Shown one piece after another: positions 43,372 to 51,474 of a DNA stretch of 64,000 nt. Source of the stretch: Planktotalea arctica (GTDB lineage Bacteria; Pseudomonadota; Alphaproteobacteria; Rhodobacterales; Rhodobacteraceae); assembly GCF_002105285.1 (NCBI RefSeq), contig NZ_MUHR01000006.1:186001-250000 (forward strand), given 5' to 3'. Below the pieces are notes generated by a model. That model had not been told where the DNA came from. It was given only the letters and a program-made list of their open reading frames with translations, and searched no databases. Positions within the stretch are counted from its first letter, which is position 1; every line of letters starts with the position of its first letter. The position numbers and the translations under genes are program-made.

Positions 43372-43680
43372 ATGGCTCACAAATATCAGCACCCGAAATT
43401 TTGGACCTGCGACTGCGATCGCACGACCGGCGGTCACATCATCGACGGGCTCTATAGCGCCTGCGTGTATTGCGGGAGGCATCGGCATGAGCTCAAGGAA
43501 ATCGTTGTCCCATCCGGTTTGGGGGGCGTGTTTAGTGTCGAGATCCTCAGCGTCGAAGACGATTGCGCCAAGGTGAAAGTGGTGAAGAGCTGGAATGGCT
43601 TTGACGCATTGCCGCCGTTCATTGTGCCGCTGAAAGATGTAGCACCGCGTTGGAACCGCAAGGCGGGAGAAATCCAATGA
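43372..43680 (+). CDS. Small protein with cysteine pairs, first gene of the second early operon
   Basis: 102 residues from the ATG at 43372 with AAAGGAGG upstream. CDC near residue 13 and CVYCGRH near residue 31 suggest a zinc site; the second half (VFSVEILSVEDDCAKVKVVK) looks like a beta sheet. I do not recognise the family. Its stop overlaps the next ATG (ATGA). Confidence 0.7.
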   Translation: MAHKYQHPKFWTCDCDRTTGGHIIDGLYSACVYCGRHRHELKEIVVPSGLGGVFSVEILSVEDDCAKVKVVKSWNGFDALPPFIVPLKDVAPRWNRKAGEIQ

Positions 43681-43880
43681 TCCAAGACTATCACAGCGAT
43701 GATTTTTCGACAGCGCGTCTGGAGGATATCGTGAGCCTTCGGAGCGCCGCTCGGGAGGCGCGCGCCACGCTCTACAAGGTGTTGAACCGACTGGAGTTCA
43801 ACGATCTGGAAGGCGAAGAACAGCCCTACATTGACGATTGTCTAGGAGCCCTCGCAATCCTCGAGGAGGTGTTGCGATGA
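43677..43880 (+). CDS. 67-residue helical protein
   Basis: MIQDYHSDDFSTARLEDIVS..., ending ALAILEEVLR. Acidic, helical, no known motif. It overlaps the previous stop and the next start by four bases each (ATGA), so it is part of one translational unit. Confidence 0.7.
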   Translation: MIQDYHSDDFSTARLEDIVSLRSAAREARATLYKVLNRLEFNDLEGEEQPYIDDCLGALAILEEVLR

Positions 43881-44515
43881 CTTTGGCGGAAATCAGATCG
43901 GCGGTGGACGCGGGCAACCGCGTTCACTGGATGAACAACGGGTATGTCGTAACGCGTGATTGCCTCGGGCAGTACCTCATCACCTTCACACGGAACGGCT
44001 CATCAATCGGTCTGACAAACCGTGACGGCACGCGCTTGAACGGGCGGCCGGAAGAGTTTTTCATCACAGACTACGCGGAGGTTTTGCAATGGAGTATTCT
44101 GAAATCATACAAGCGGCCCGAGAGGGCCGCGCCAGCGTGCATCTGCATGGGTTCTGCAATCTGCCCGATGGCGGGCAGGAATATAGTGATGATCCGGCTG
44201 CAATCGATGGCTGGGCGATCTATGTCAGGGTCGAGACTCCGGGCGATCCGCAACAGCCTTTTGATCTGCATGAACTGCCAGACCATCCAACTTTTGAAAG
44301 CGCCAAAGGCGCGGCCCACGCAACTGCATTGCAATTGCTGGGCGATGCTGAGGCATGGCACCACGATTGAGTGGTGGCATGCCTTGCGTATGAGGCCGCG
44401 CTTTGCCCGGCCGTCGCAGCTTCCGGCTGCTCCAAATGGAATACAGACAGCTTTCATCAATATTATAATATTGATTCAATTATGGCGAAGTGCCATAACA
44501 GGGTTGTCTGTATGA
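43877..44515 (+). CDS. Unknown protein; C-terminal half possibly a frameshift read-through
   Basis: Starts MTLAEIRSAVDAGNRVHWMN by ATGA overlap with the previous gene. The first about 71 residues look like a small beta domain (GYVVTRDCLGQYLITFTRNG, GLTNRDGTRLNGRPEEFFIT). From residue 72 the frame continues through the whole of the next gene (44089-44370) in another phase and through palindromic DNA, giving a Cys/Arg/Met-rich tail (ICMGSAICPMAGRNIVMIRL) that does not look like protein. The original gene probably ended near 44092 and has lost its stop; the real product may be about 72 residues plus an unwanted tail. Confidence 0.55.
   Translation: MTLAEIRSAVDAGNRVHWMNNGYVVTRDCLGQYLITFTRNGSSIGLTNRDGTRLNGRPEEFFITDYAEVLQWSILKSYKRPERAAPACICMGSAICPMAGRNIVMIRLQSMAGRSMSGSRLRAIRNSLLICMNCQTIQLLKAPKARPTQLHCNCWAMLRHGTTIEWWHALRMRPRFARPSQLPAAPNGIQTAFINIIILIQLWRSAITGLSV
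44089..44370 (+). CDS. 93-residue protein of unknown function
   Basis: MEYSEIIQAAREGRASVHLH..., ending GDAEAWHHD. Well-behaved codon use, with a hydrophilic helical start, then a strand-rich middle (GWAIYVRVETPGDPQQPFDL) and a helix. It overlaps the preceding gene in the +2 phase. I do not recognise it. Last gene of the second early operon before a possible oriT. Confidence 0.7.
   Translation: MEYSEIIQAAREGRASVHLHGFCNLPDGGQEYSDDPAAIDGWAIYVRVETPGDPQQPFDLHELPDHPTFESAKGAAHATALQLLGDAEAWHHD
44456..44497. other. Candidate oriT or mobC operator
   Basis: A perfect 20-bp palindrome (ATCAATATTATAATATTGAT, 44456-44475) is followed after 5 bp by TATGGC-GAAGT-GCCATA (44481-44497), an inverted repeat with a loop, just 50 bp upstream of mobC. 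This AT-rich patch in GC-rich DNA, in front of relaxosome genes, is where an origin of transfer is usually found. No nic consensus could be assigned. Confidence 0.5.
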
Positions 44516-44546
44516 AACTGGCAAGAAATAGGGGTGATTACTTCAC

Positions 44547-45137
44547 ATGGTCGGACCGCGCGAACCACGGCACAAACGACTGACGCAAAGCCAGCGTTTT
44601 GCTATCGTGCGCAAGCGTGCCGATGGCATCCCGATCGAGGATCTAGCCCGTGATTTTGGCGTCACGACCCGCAGCATTTTCTACACGTTGAAAGCCGACC
44701 AAAGCCGCAAACTGGACGGGCGCGTGCGGTCCGAACTGGTGAATGTCCGGCTCACCCCGAAAGAGCTCTTGGGCTTTGATGCTGTGCTGACGCGGCATGA
44801 CATCGGCAGCCGCGCAGAGGGGCTGCGAAGGCTCATCTATGCATCGAATGACCTGTTTGTTCCCGATGACGAGTTGGCTGAACAGATGCAGGGATTGTCG
44901 GCCGCGCTCAATCGCTCTGGCAACAATATCAACCAGATTGCACAGCGCTTGAACGAGGCGAAGCGCCAGGGCAAGACGCCACCCTATGGTAATTCTGCCC
45001 ATGGCCAAGTTCGTGCCTTGGCGGGATTGATCTTCAATATAGCAGACCAGGTTCAGGACATGGCGCAGCGTCGCCGCAGTGCTTTATCCGGCGAGGTTGC
45101 CCGCGTTCTGGGAGGCTTTGCCGATGGCCCGGAATAG
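44547..45137 (+). CDS. MobC-type relaxosome accessory protein
   Basis: 196 residues from the ATG at 44547 (AGGGGTG upstream). N-terminal helix-turn-helix (SQRFAIVRKRADGIPIEDLA, RDFGVTTRSIFYTLK), then a MobC-like part (VRLTPKELLGFDAVLTRHDI, LSAALNRSGNNINQIAQRLN). MobC helps open DNA at oriT for the relaxase. Overlaps the relaxase start by 14 nt. Confidence 0.85.
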   Translation: MVGPREPRHKRLTQSQRFAIVRKRADGIPIEDLARDFGVTTRSIFYTLKADQSRKLDGRVRSELVNVRLTPKELLGFDAVLTRHDIGSRAEGLRRLIYASNDLFVPDDELAEQMQGLSAALNRSGNNINQIAQRLNEAKRQGKTPPYGNSAHGQVRALAGLIFNIADQVQDMAQRRRSALSGEVARVLGGFADGPE

Positions 45138-46941
45138 TGCCGTTGTCGCAGCCCAAGATGCCTTCTTCGACCGCGACTGGAGTCGCATACGCGGAAGCGC
45201 GCCGCGTCAGCGTCAAAAGCAGATGGCGCGCGCTGCCATGGGGCATTCGCCCGCAATCTTCAAAGGCATCCGCGACGGCGGCACGCACAGCAAAGCGCAG
45301 CTGCGCAACCAGCTGGAATATCTCGCCACGAAGTCGAGTTTTATCATCGACAGCCGTGGCACCTATGACGGCCAAAGCGTGCTGTCAGCCAAAGAAATCG
45401 AGCAGGTTACACGTCGGTTTTCAGCGCAGTGGAACGAGGGGTTTCATCCAAAGCTGGGGCATACCTCGCACCTCTTAATGGCTTTCCCGATTGGCACGCG
45501 CGGCGCGGACGTGGCCGAGATCACGCGCGAGATTTGCGAGCGGTTCTTTCAGGGCGAAGGCAGCCATTTTGACTACATCGCGGCCGTGCACGAAGACCGC
45601 GATCATCCGCATGCGCATATCGTTTTGAACCGGCGCAGCAAGGACGGCGAGTTCTTCTTTCTTAAAGAGGGGCACCACTTCAATTATGACAGTTTCCGCG
45701 AGGCGATGGTCGAGGTGTCTGACCGCTACGGGCTGCGGCTTGAGGCGACCCGAAAGGTCGAGCGTGGGATCACGACGACAAGCCCAAACGATGCGGAACA
45801 TCGCGGCGCGAAAGCAACCGGACGGGCGCTGAGTGAACGGGAGCGCGTGGGACCAGAACTCGACCGCGCCTTGGCCGAAGTCGCGCAGAACGCGCGGCTG
45901 TATCTCGGCCTGGCAGCCGAAGCCACGCGCGAGAACCAACTTGATATTGCGGCAGCCCTGGACAAGGCCGCGACGCTTTTGGCGCAGGGAAAACCAATTG
46001 AAGCAGATGGAAAGGTATATGGAATGGCTGAAGAACAACATTCGTTTGATGAGGTCGTGGACGCATTCCATGACAAGATTGGCCAGGCCGAGCGTGTTGT
46101 CGCCGAGGCTCCAATCGAGCGCCGGGCCGAGCTCGAACACGAGCTGAACGACATCTATCGCTCGTTGTCGCATCTGAGCCCGATTGGCACGCAGTCCCAA
46201 ACACTGCTGGAGGATGCCTCTAAGAGCGGGATTTACTCGGCCGCCAACATTCAGACCGAGGTCGGAGACACATTGCGGGATCCAGGTCTGGCTGAGCGTG
46301 TCGAAGTCGCTTTGAAAGGCACTGGCATCAGTGCGCAAGAGGTGACCCGTCGCATTGAAATCGGCGCGGGAAACGCTGCTCTGGAGCGGCAGTGGCTTGG
46401 GCAGGATCTGAAGGCAATCGCAGGCAGCGAGGGCTTTAACCTGTCGCGCGCCGATGAGCTCGAAAAGGGCATCGATCGCCTTGACCAGATCCACAGCGAT
46501 CTGGGGCGGGTGTTGGTGGAGGCAGATGTCCTCAAAGACAGTGGGGTGGCACAGGACGTGGAGCCCGCTGACCGGGAAATCATCAGCGATCGACTGCCGC
46601 CCATCACTTCTGAAATTCTCGACCGGTTGAGGGAAGATCCGACCACGGATCCTTTCCGAAATGATCTGGAGCGCGAAACGTTACGCGCCGAGTTGGAAGA
46701 ACTGGTCAGCAAAGAAAATGTCCCTGATCTCGCGGCAGGCGACGAGGGTCCGCTGGACGAGCATATCGAAGACCGTTTGGACCGGCTCTATGCGGCCAAG
46801 GCCTACCTTCAGAGCGATGCCGCCTTGGCGAACAGTGAAGCGATGGAGCATGTTCTTGATGAAATCGCCAATGAAGAGATCGACGTTCAACGCGTGCGGC
46901 ATGTTGATGCGGACGGCGAGAAAGGCGTGACACATGGGTAA
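45124..46941 (+). CDS. VirD2-like relaxase
   Basis: 605 residues from the ATG at 45124. Relaxase domain in the first about 200 residues: candidate catalytic Tyr in LRNQLEYLATKS (Y66), the three-histidine metal motif VHEDRDHPHAHIVLNR (H156, H161, H163, H165) and FFLKEGHHFNYDSFREAM. The remainder is long and helical. It nicks oriT and pilots the strand through the coupling protein. Downstream of mobC and overlapping virD4 by eight bases, which makes a mob-coupling operon. Confidence 0.9.
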   Translation: MARNSAVVAAQDAFFDRDWSRIRGSAPRQRQKQMARAAMGHSPAIFKGIRDGGTHSKAQLRNQLEYLATKSSFIIDSRGTYDGQSVLSAKEIEQVTRRFSAQWNEGFHPKLGHTSHLLMAFPIGTRGADVAEITREICERFFQGEGSHFDYIAAVHEDRDHPHAHIVLNRRSKDGEFFFLKEGHHFNYDSFREAMVEVSDRYGLRLEATRKVERGITTTSPNDAEHRGAKATGRALSERERVGPELDRALAEVAQNARLYLGLAAEATRENQLDIAAALDKAATLLAQGKPIEADGKVYGMAEEQHSFDEVVDAFHDKIGQAERVVAEAPIERRAELEHELNDIYRSLSHLSPIGTQSQTLLEDASKSGIYSAANIQTEVGDTLRDPGLAERVEVALKGTGISAQEVTRRIEIGAGNAALERQWLGQDLKAIAGSEGFNLSRADELEKGIDRLDQIHSDLGRVLVEADVLKDSGVAQDVEPADREIISDRLPPITSEILDRLREDPTTDPFRNDLERETLRAELEELVSKENVPDLAAGDEGPLDEHIEDRLDRLYAAKAYLQSDAALANSEAMEHVLDEIANEEIDVQRVRHVDADGEKGVTHG

Positions 46942-48811
46942 GACCCGGATCGCACTTGGCGTCTTCAGCTTTGCTTTGCTCGGCGCTGCTTTGGGCTATG
47001 TCCTGGCCTCCGCCTATCTGACGTTTCACTGGTTCGGGGTTGGCGCAGATATCGATTTTTTGATGTTGGCACGCGGCTATGCGGCTTTACGAACAACCCA
47101 GCCAGACGATATTCAGATCGTCCACCTGATCGTTGGGATCAGCACCGGTGGCGGTGTTCTTCTCACCGCTGTATTGATGAACGACGCGCTGACCAAGTTC
47201 GGCGAGACCCACTGGCAGCACATGTCCGAGATGAAGCGAAACGGCTTTTTCGGCAAGACCGGTCACGGCTTCATCCTCGGCAAAATGGGTAAACCCAAGA
47301 GTCGTAAACCGTTCGTCATGTCTAAGGTCTTTCCGCATGCCTTGATCGTGGCCCCGACCGGGCGCGGTAAGACGACGGGTTTCGTCATCCCGAACCTTCT
47401 GACTTATCAGGGCAGCGCTGTGGTGCTCGACGTGAAAGGCGAAAACTTCGAGGCGACGGCACGCCACAGAGCTTCGCAGGGCGACAAGGTGTTTCGGTTC
47501 GCGCCGACGGACTGGAAAGATGGTCGATCTCATCGCTACAACCCTTTGCTGCGCATCGCGGCGCTCGAGAATGTCGATCGACAGCAAATGGAATTGCAGC
47601 TCTTAGCGTCACTCTTTTTGCAAGCGGACAGCGACCGCGTGCAAGGTCTGCTCGACGGCGGGATTGATCTCTTTGTGGCGGCAGGCCTGTTGGCTTTTGA
47701 GCGCAAACGACCGACCTTGGGTGAGATCTACCGCATCACAGCTTCAGGCGGTGATAAACAAAAAGAATACAGGCGTCGCGCAGACGAGGTGGCTAGTCCA
47801 GCCGCCAAGCTGATCTTCATGCGCATGGCATCGACCAACAACGATACACTGACCTCCTATTTGTCGCTGCTGATGACGTCAGGCCTCAAGCAATGGTCAA
47901 ACCCAGCTATCGATCGCGTGACCCAAAGCTCGGATTTTGACTTCAGAGACATCCGCAAGACACCGTTTTCAGTCTATCTGGTGGTTGAGCCGCTGATGGT
48001 GAAACCGCTTGCGCCGCTGATCCGTCTGTTCTTCTCAGACTTGTTGGCGTCATTGCAGGACCATGAGCCGGGCAAGGACGAGCCCTGGCCAGTGATGGTC
48101 ATGCTCGACGAGTTCAACCGTCTGGGCAAAATGCCGATCGTCCTCGACAGTATTGAAACCCTGCGCTCCTACCGCGCAAATCTCGCCATCGTCACTCAGA
48201 CCATTCCCGCGCTCGATGAAATCTACGGTGAAAACGCCCGCCGCGCTCTGCAAGGGAACGCCGGTATCAAACTTTATCTGACACCTTCGGATGAGAAGAC
48301 CATTGAGGAGCTTAGCAAGGCCGTCGGCAAAACGACCAAGCGCGTCGTGACCCGCTCACGGTCGGTGGGCCGGAACCCCTTTGCTGGTCGCAGCATGTCC
48401 GAACGGACCGAGGAAACGGCATTGTTACCTGAAGATGAGGCGCGCCGGATGGATCTGGATGACATCATTTTGGTTGTCGACGCCCAAATGCCGGTGCGTG
48501 CTAAACGGATCAAATACTACGATGACCGGTTCTTTAAGCAGATCTTCGACCAACAGACCGGCGACCTGCCATACCCCTCGGCTGGAGATCAAATGCGTGG
48601 GCTTCAGGGGCAGATTAAAGCACTGGAAGCGAAAATCGGGGCGCTAGAAGTGCCAAGGGAGGCTGCCGGTGGCGGGAAACGGCGCGACGAGATTGAAGAT
48701 TTGACGTCTGAAAGTCAAAATTCACAATCGGGCGACAAGGCCAGTTTGGGTGATTATCAAGCCGGAACTGAAAGGGTGGAGAAGTTCATGGAAGAGGCCG
48801 CTCGGGGATGA
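46934..48811 (+). CDS. virD4: VirD4/TraG-type coupling protein
   Basis: 625 residues. Two N-terminal membrane segments (IALGVFSFALLGAALGYVLA and VHLIVGISTGGGVLLTAVLM), Walker A APTGRGKTTG (140-149), Walker B VMVMLDEFNRLGKM, and LPEDEARRMDLDDIILVVDA near the end. It is the ATPase that links the relaxosome to the type IV secretion channel. The charged C-terminal 100 residues are probably variable. Overlaps the relaxase by eight bases. Confidence 0.93.
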   Translation: MGKTRIALGVFSFALLGAALGYVLASAYLTFHWFGVGADIDFLMLARGYAALRTTQPDDIQIVHLIVGISTGGGVLLTAVLMNDALTKFGETHWQHMSEMKRNGFFGKTGHGFILGKMGKPKSRKPFVMSKVFPHALIVAPTGRGKTTGFVIPNLLTYQGSAVVLDVKGENFEATARHRASQGDKVFRFAPTDWKDGRSHRYNPLLRIAALENVDRQQMELQLLASLFLQADSDRVQGLLDGGIDLFVAAGLLAFERKRPTLGEIYRITASGGDKQKEYRRRADEVASPAAKLIFMRMASTNNDTLTSYLSLLMTSGLKQWSNPAIDRVTQSSDFDFRDIRKTPFSVYLVVEPLMVKPLAPLIRLFFSDLLASLQDHEPGKDEPWPVMVMLDEFNRLGKMPIVLDSIETLRSYRANLAIVTQTIPALDEIYGENARRALQGNAGIKLYLTPSDEKTIEELSKAVGKTTKRVVTRSRSVGRNPFAGRSMSERTEETALLPEDEARRMDLDDIILVVDAQMPVRAKRIKYYDDRFFKQIFDQQTGDLPYPSAGDQMRGLQGQIKALEAKIGALEVPREAAGGGKRRDEIEDLTSESQNSQSGDKASLGDYQAGTERVEKFMEEAARG

Positions 48812-48812
48812 G

Positions 48813-48837
48813 GGGCGGGAACCGGACTTTCGCCGCA
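48813..48837 (+). repeat. 25-bp direct repeat, copy A (after virD4)
   Basis: Starts two bases after the virD4 stop. Matches 50145-50169 at 23 of 25 positions; shared core ACCGGACTTTCGC. The two copies bracket the toxin-antitoxin module. Confidence 0.7.
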
Positions 48838-48985
48838 CCTACGAAGGCATCCTCTCACAACGGCAAAAGCGGCCTTTTACAGCGGCAGATATCCACCTTT
48901 TCAGGGTTGCCGCCCTTGGATGCCACGAAACGTCACAGCATCCTGTACCCGCATCACACGACTAGTTTACGAAAATTTCTTTCAT
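48838..48985. other. Gene-free stretch upstream of the toxin-antitoxin genes
   Basis: No credible gene; short frames only. The region is GC-rich and resembles the degenerate intergenic DNA seen around 50140-50400 and 60600-60800. Confidence 0.4.
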
Positions 48986-49013
48986 ATGGAATAATTCCCC
49001 TATATTGTTCCAT
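48986..49013 (+). promoter_or_regulatory. Toxin-antitoxin promoter with inverted repeat
   Basis: ATGGAA (48986-48991) and TTCCAT (49008-49013) flank TATATT, a -10-like hexamer at 49001-49006, just upstream of the antitoxin gene. This is the arrangement of an autoregulated toxin-antitoxin operator. Confidence 0.6.
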
Positions 49014-49028
49014 TAGGAAGTGGAGAGA

Positions 49029-49412
49029 ATGATGAAAAACCTACAATCAAATGAAGTTGCGCTGACCCGAGGCGTTGTACTGACCAAGGCAATGATGCGC
49101 GCGGCTGACCGACTTGGGATGTCGGGAAAGCAGTTGTCTGACGTGATCGGCCTGTCTGCAGCACAAATTTCACGCATGAAGAATGGTGGGGCCGCTTTAT
49201 CAGAGGCCAGTAAGCCCTTTGAGCTGTCCGCTTTGCTAGTGCGTGTGTTCCGATCCCTTGATACGATCGTGGGTGGAGACGAGAGCGCCACTAAGCTGTG
49301 GATGACATCACAGAATACCGCCTTGAATGGGCGTCCAATAGATAGAATGATTTCAGTACAGGGACTTGCAGATGTCGTCACATACTTGGACGCAAGACGC
49401 GCTCCGATCTGA
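49029..49412 (+). CDS. Xre/MbcA/ParS-family antitoxin
   Basis: 127 residues. Helix-turn-helix GMSGKQLSDVIGLSAAQISR followed by the MbcA/ParS-type domain (LLVRVFRSLDTIVGGDESAT, LWMTSQNTALNGRPIDRMIS, GLADVVTYLDARRAPI). These pair with RES-domain toxins. Start ATG at 49029 (another ATG directly after it). It overlaps the toxin gene by 41 bases. Confidence 0.9.
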   Translation: MMKNLQSNEVALTRGVVLTKAMMRAADRLGMSGKQLSDVIGLSAAQISRMKNGGAALSEASKPFELSALLVRVFRSLDTIVGGDESATKLWMTSQNTALNGRPIDRMISVQGLADVVTYLDARRAPI

Positions 49413-50136
49413 GCTAAGCCACTTACAAGCACCTGCATGGCGATTAGTTGAAGCACAGCACGTGGTTTCCACCCTTAGTCTCGTCGATAACCTGGAAGAA
49501 CAAACCTTGCTTGAGGAAATTCTGGAGGAGACCAAGCCGCCTGTTCCTGTGGACTGCCAGCACCTTGATTACCTTCTTAGCACGCCATTTAGGTATCGCC
49601 CGTACCCCTATGGATCGCGTTTTCGCAAGCCGGGCCTGACGTCTGGCGTTTGGTACGGTGCCGAGCAGCCGGAAACGGCGGTGGCTGAAATGGTGTTCTA
49701 TCGTTATCTGTTTTACGCAGAAAGTCCGGACACGCCTTTCCCGGACCACCCAGCTGATTACACGGCGTTTTCAGTGGGTGTGGGAACAGCATCCGCGCTG
49801 GATTTGACGGCTGGCGCGCTTGACGATGATCGCGAGATCTGGACAGACCCATTAGACTACGTGGCCTGTCAGGATCTGGCTGACACAGCACGTGAAGTTG
49901 GAGTTGAAATCATTCGTTTTCAATCCGTTCGGGATCCCGCAGGGGGTGCTAATCTGGCCGTGCTGACCTGTGGCGCATTTCGGGATTCCGCCCCTGTGAG
50001 TCGGCAAAGTTGGCGTATCCGCATTAGTTCTTCCGGGGCGCAGGCTATTAGAGACTATCCTCGCCTAGGGGTGGAATTTGGCCGCGATGGTTTTGATATT
50101 GATCCGAGAATTAAGGGGATGGATTGGGAACGGTAA
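49372..50136 (+). CDS. RES-domain toxin
   Basis: 254 residues from the ATG at 49372 (AGGGA 8 nt upstream). RES features: PAWRLVEAQHVVST near the N-terminus, FRYRPYPYGSRFRKPG, GVWYGAEQPETAVAEMVFYR and ARE-rich helices. RES toxins deplete NAD+ by glycohydrolysis or ADP-ribosyl transfer and are neutralised by the adjacent Xre antitoxin. It is 20-30% longer than many RES toxins because of an N-terminal extension, but the core looks intact. Confidence 0.88.
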   Translation: MSSHTWTQDALRSELSHLQAPAWRLVEAQHVVSTLSLVDNLEEQTLLEEILEETKPPVPVDCQHLDYLLSTPFRYRPYPYGSRFRKPGLTSGVWYGAEQPETAVAEMVFYRYLFYAESPDTPFPDHPADYTAFSVGVGTASALDLTAGALDDDREIWTDPLDYVACQDLADTAREVGVEIIRFQSVRDPAGGANLAVLTCGAFRDSAPVSRQSWRIRISSSGAQAIRDYPRLGVEFGRDGFDIDPRIKGMDWER

Positions 50137-50144
50137 GGTGGAAA

Positions 50145-50169
50145 GGGCGGAAACCGGACTTTCGCTGCA
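50145..50169 (+). repeat. 25-bp direct repeat, copy B (after the RES toxin)
   Basis: Begins nine bases after the RES stop. 23 of 25 bases match copy A (48813-48837). Confidence 0.7.
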
Positions 50170-50409
50170 GGTGAGAGATCGGCGTCTCGCATTTGGAGAA
50201 GTTGCCATTCATTATGCGATCGAACTCAGGAATGCTGTGCCTGACCTAATGGCGGCAGTGAGCACATAGTTCCCAATGCTGCAGGGCGCATGAAGGAGTA
50301 ATAACCTTAGCAACCAGACAGTCGACCAGTCTATCCATGAGGTAGGCCTAAAGATGTCAATTTACTTTATAGTGGTCACAATTGGCAATAAACCCAACAA
50401 TTCTATCGT
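50170..50409. other. Gene-free stretch before the catabolic cluster
   Basis: About 240 bp with only short frames. No RNA or promoter signal recognised. It marks the junction of toxin-antitoxin module and cargo. Confidence 0.4.
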
Positions 50410-51474
50410 CTAAATCACACGTCCACGCGCATCGATTGACAATTGCGCGAGATTTCCATCACTCCCTTCGATCCAGATCTCGTCGAACATATTCGAAACC
50501 ACACACACGTGGTTAGGGACAATTCTGATCCGCTGCCCAATCGCCAACGGATTTTGAGGATCAACGGAAAGCGTTCCGTGTTCTTCGCTCAGACCCACGA
50601 CGCGGATTTCAGGGTGGCCAACGACGTGGCCATGATCGGTGAAGCCCAATAGATCCGAGGTCAAAACCTTCGAACCGGCATCAATTATTGCACGTTCAGG
50701 GGTAGGGGTGCTGACGACTGTAGCAACGACATGGCCCGCGCACTCATCCCACGTGCAGGCACCGGCCCTAACCAGTGAGCGATCATTGTAGATATATGTC
50801 CCGATCCGGTATTCGCTTATGATGCCATCGGTTGTGGCTGACCACATATCAGGCGACCCGCCAGAGGATATGACAGGGCAGGCAAGGCCGCACTCATCGA
50901 GTAGTTTTTTGGTTTCGCGCAAAAATTCTGCAGCGTTTTTTGCCCCGCCTACTGCGGGGTAGGTCATCAACCCGCCAAATTGCAGCCCAGGCAATACAGC
51001 GATCTTTTCCGCGAGCGCCACTGCCGCCTCTGGCGATTGAACGCCGCATCGCCCTGCACCTGTGTCACATTCAACCAAAACCTTGAGCGGCTCGGATGCC
51101 CCGCTAAATGTACGGGAGAGCCCATTAATGACGACCATATTGTCAGCAACGACCGCAAGCGCCGTTAGACGCTCCGACAAAGCGCGTAGCCGTCGCAGCT
51201 TTGCGTCCCCGAGAATGTTGTAGGTGATAAGAATGTCATCGATCCCATCAACGGCCATTGCTTCGGCCTCGCTGATTTTCTGACAAGTGATGCCATTTGC
51301 ACCAGCGGCAAGTTGGGCCTTTGCGAAATGGACGGATTTGTGCGTCTTGATATGGGGGCGCAGTGCAAGACCGACCTGGTCACAATGCGCTTGAAAGGCC
51401 GCGATGTTTTGGAGGGCAACAGCCTCGTTCACGACAAAGGCCGGTGTGTGGATCGAGTTAATATCAGTCGCCAT
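50410..51474 (-). CDS. D-threonine aldolase/D-serine dehydratase-like PLP enzyme
   Basis: 354 residues of the alanine racemase N-terminal-type fold. The PLP lysine region is LRPHIKTHKSVHFAKAQ (K43/K46), with TCQKISEAEAM, the phosphate-binding VISSGGSPDMW and a C-terminal metal-site region (GFTDHGHVVGHPEI, VPNHVCVVSNMFDE) with the His and Cys expected of D-TA-type zinc enzymes. It acts on a D-beta-hydroxy-alpha-amino acid such as D-threonine or D-serine; the substrate is not known. Overlaps the M81 peptidase gene by 11 nt. Confidence 0.82.
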   Translation of the reverse strand: MATDINSIHTPAFVVNEAVALQNIAAFQAHCDQVGLALRPHIKTHKSVHFAKAQLAAGANGITCQKISEAEAMAVDGIDDILITYNILGDAKLRRLRALSERLTALAVVADNMVVINGLSRTFSGASEPLKVLVECDTGAGRCGVQSPEAAVALAEKIAVLPGLQFGGLMTYPAVGGAKNAAEFLRETKKLLDECGLACPVISSGGSPDMWSATTDGIISEYRIGTYIYNDRSLVRAGACTWDECAGHVVATVVSTPTPERAIIDAGSKVLTSDLLGFTDHGHVVGHPEIRVVGLSEEHGTLSVDPQNPLAIGQRIRIVPNHVCVVSNMFDEIWIEGSDGNLAQLSIDARGRVI

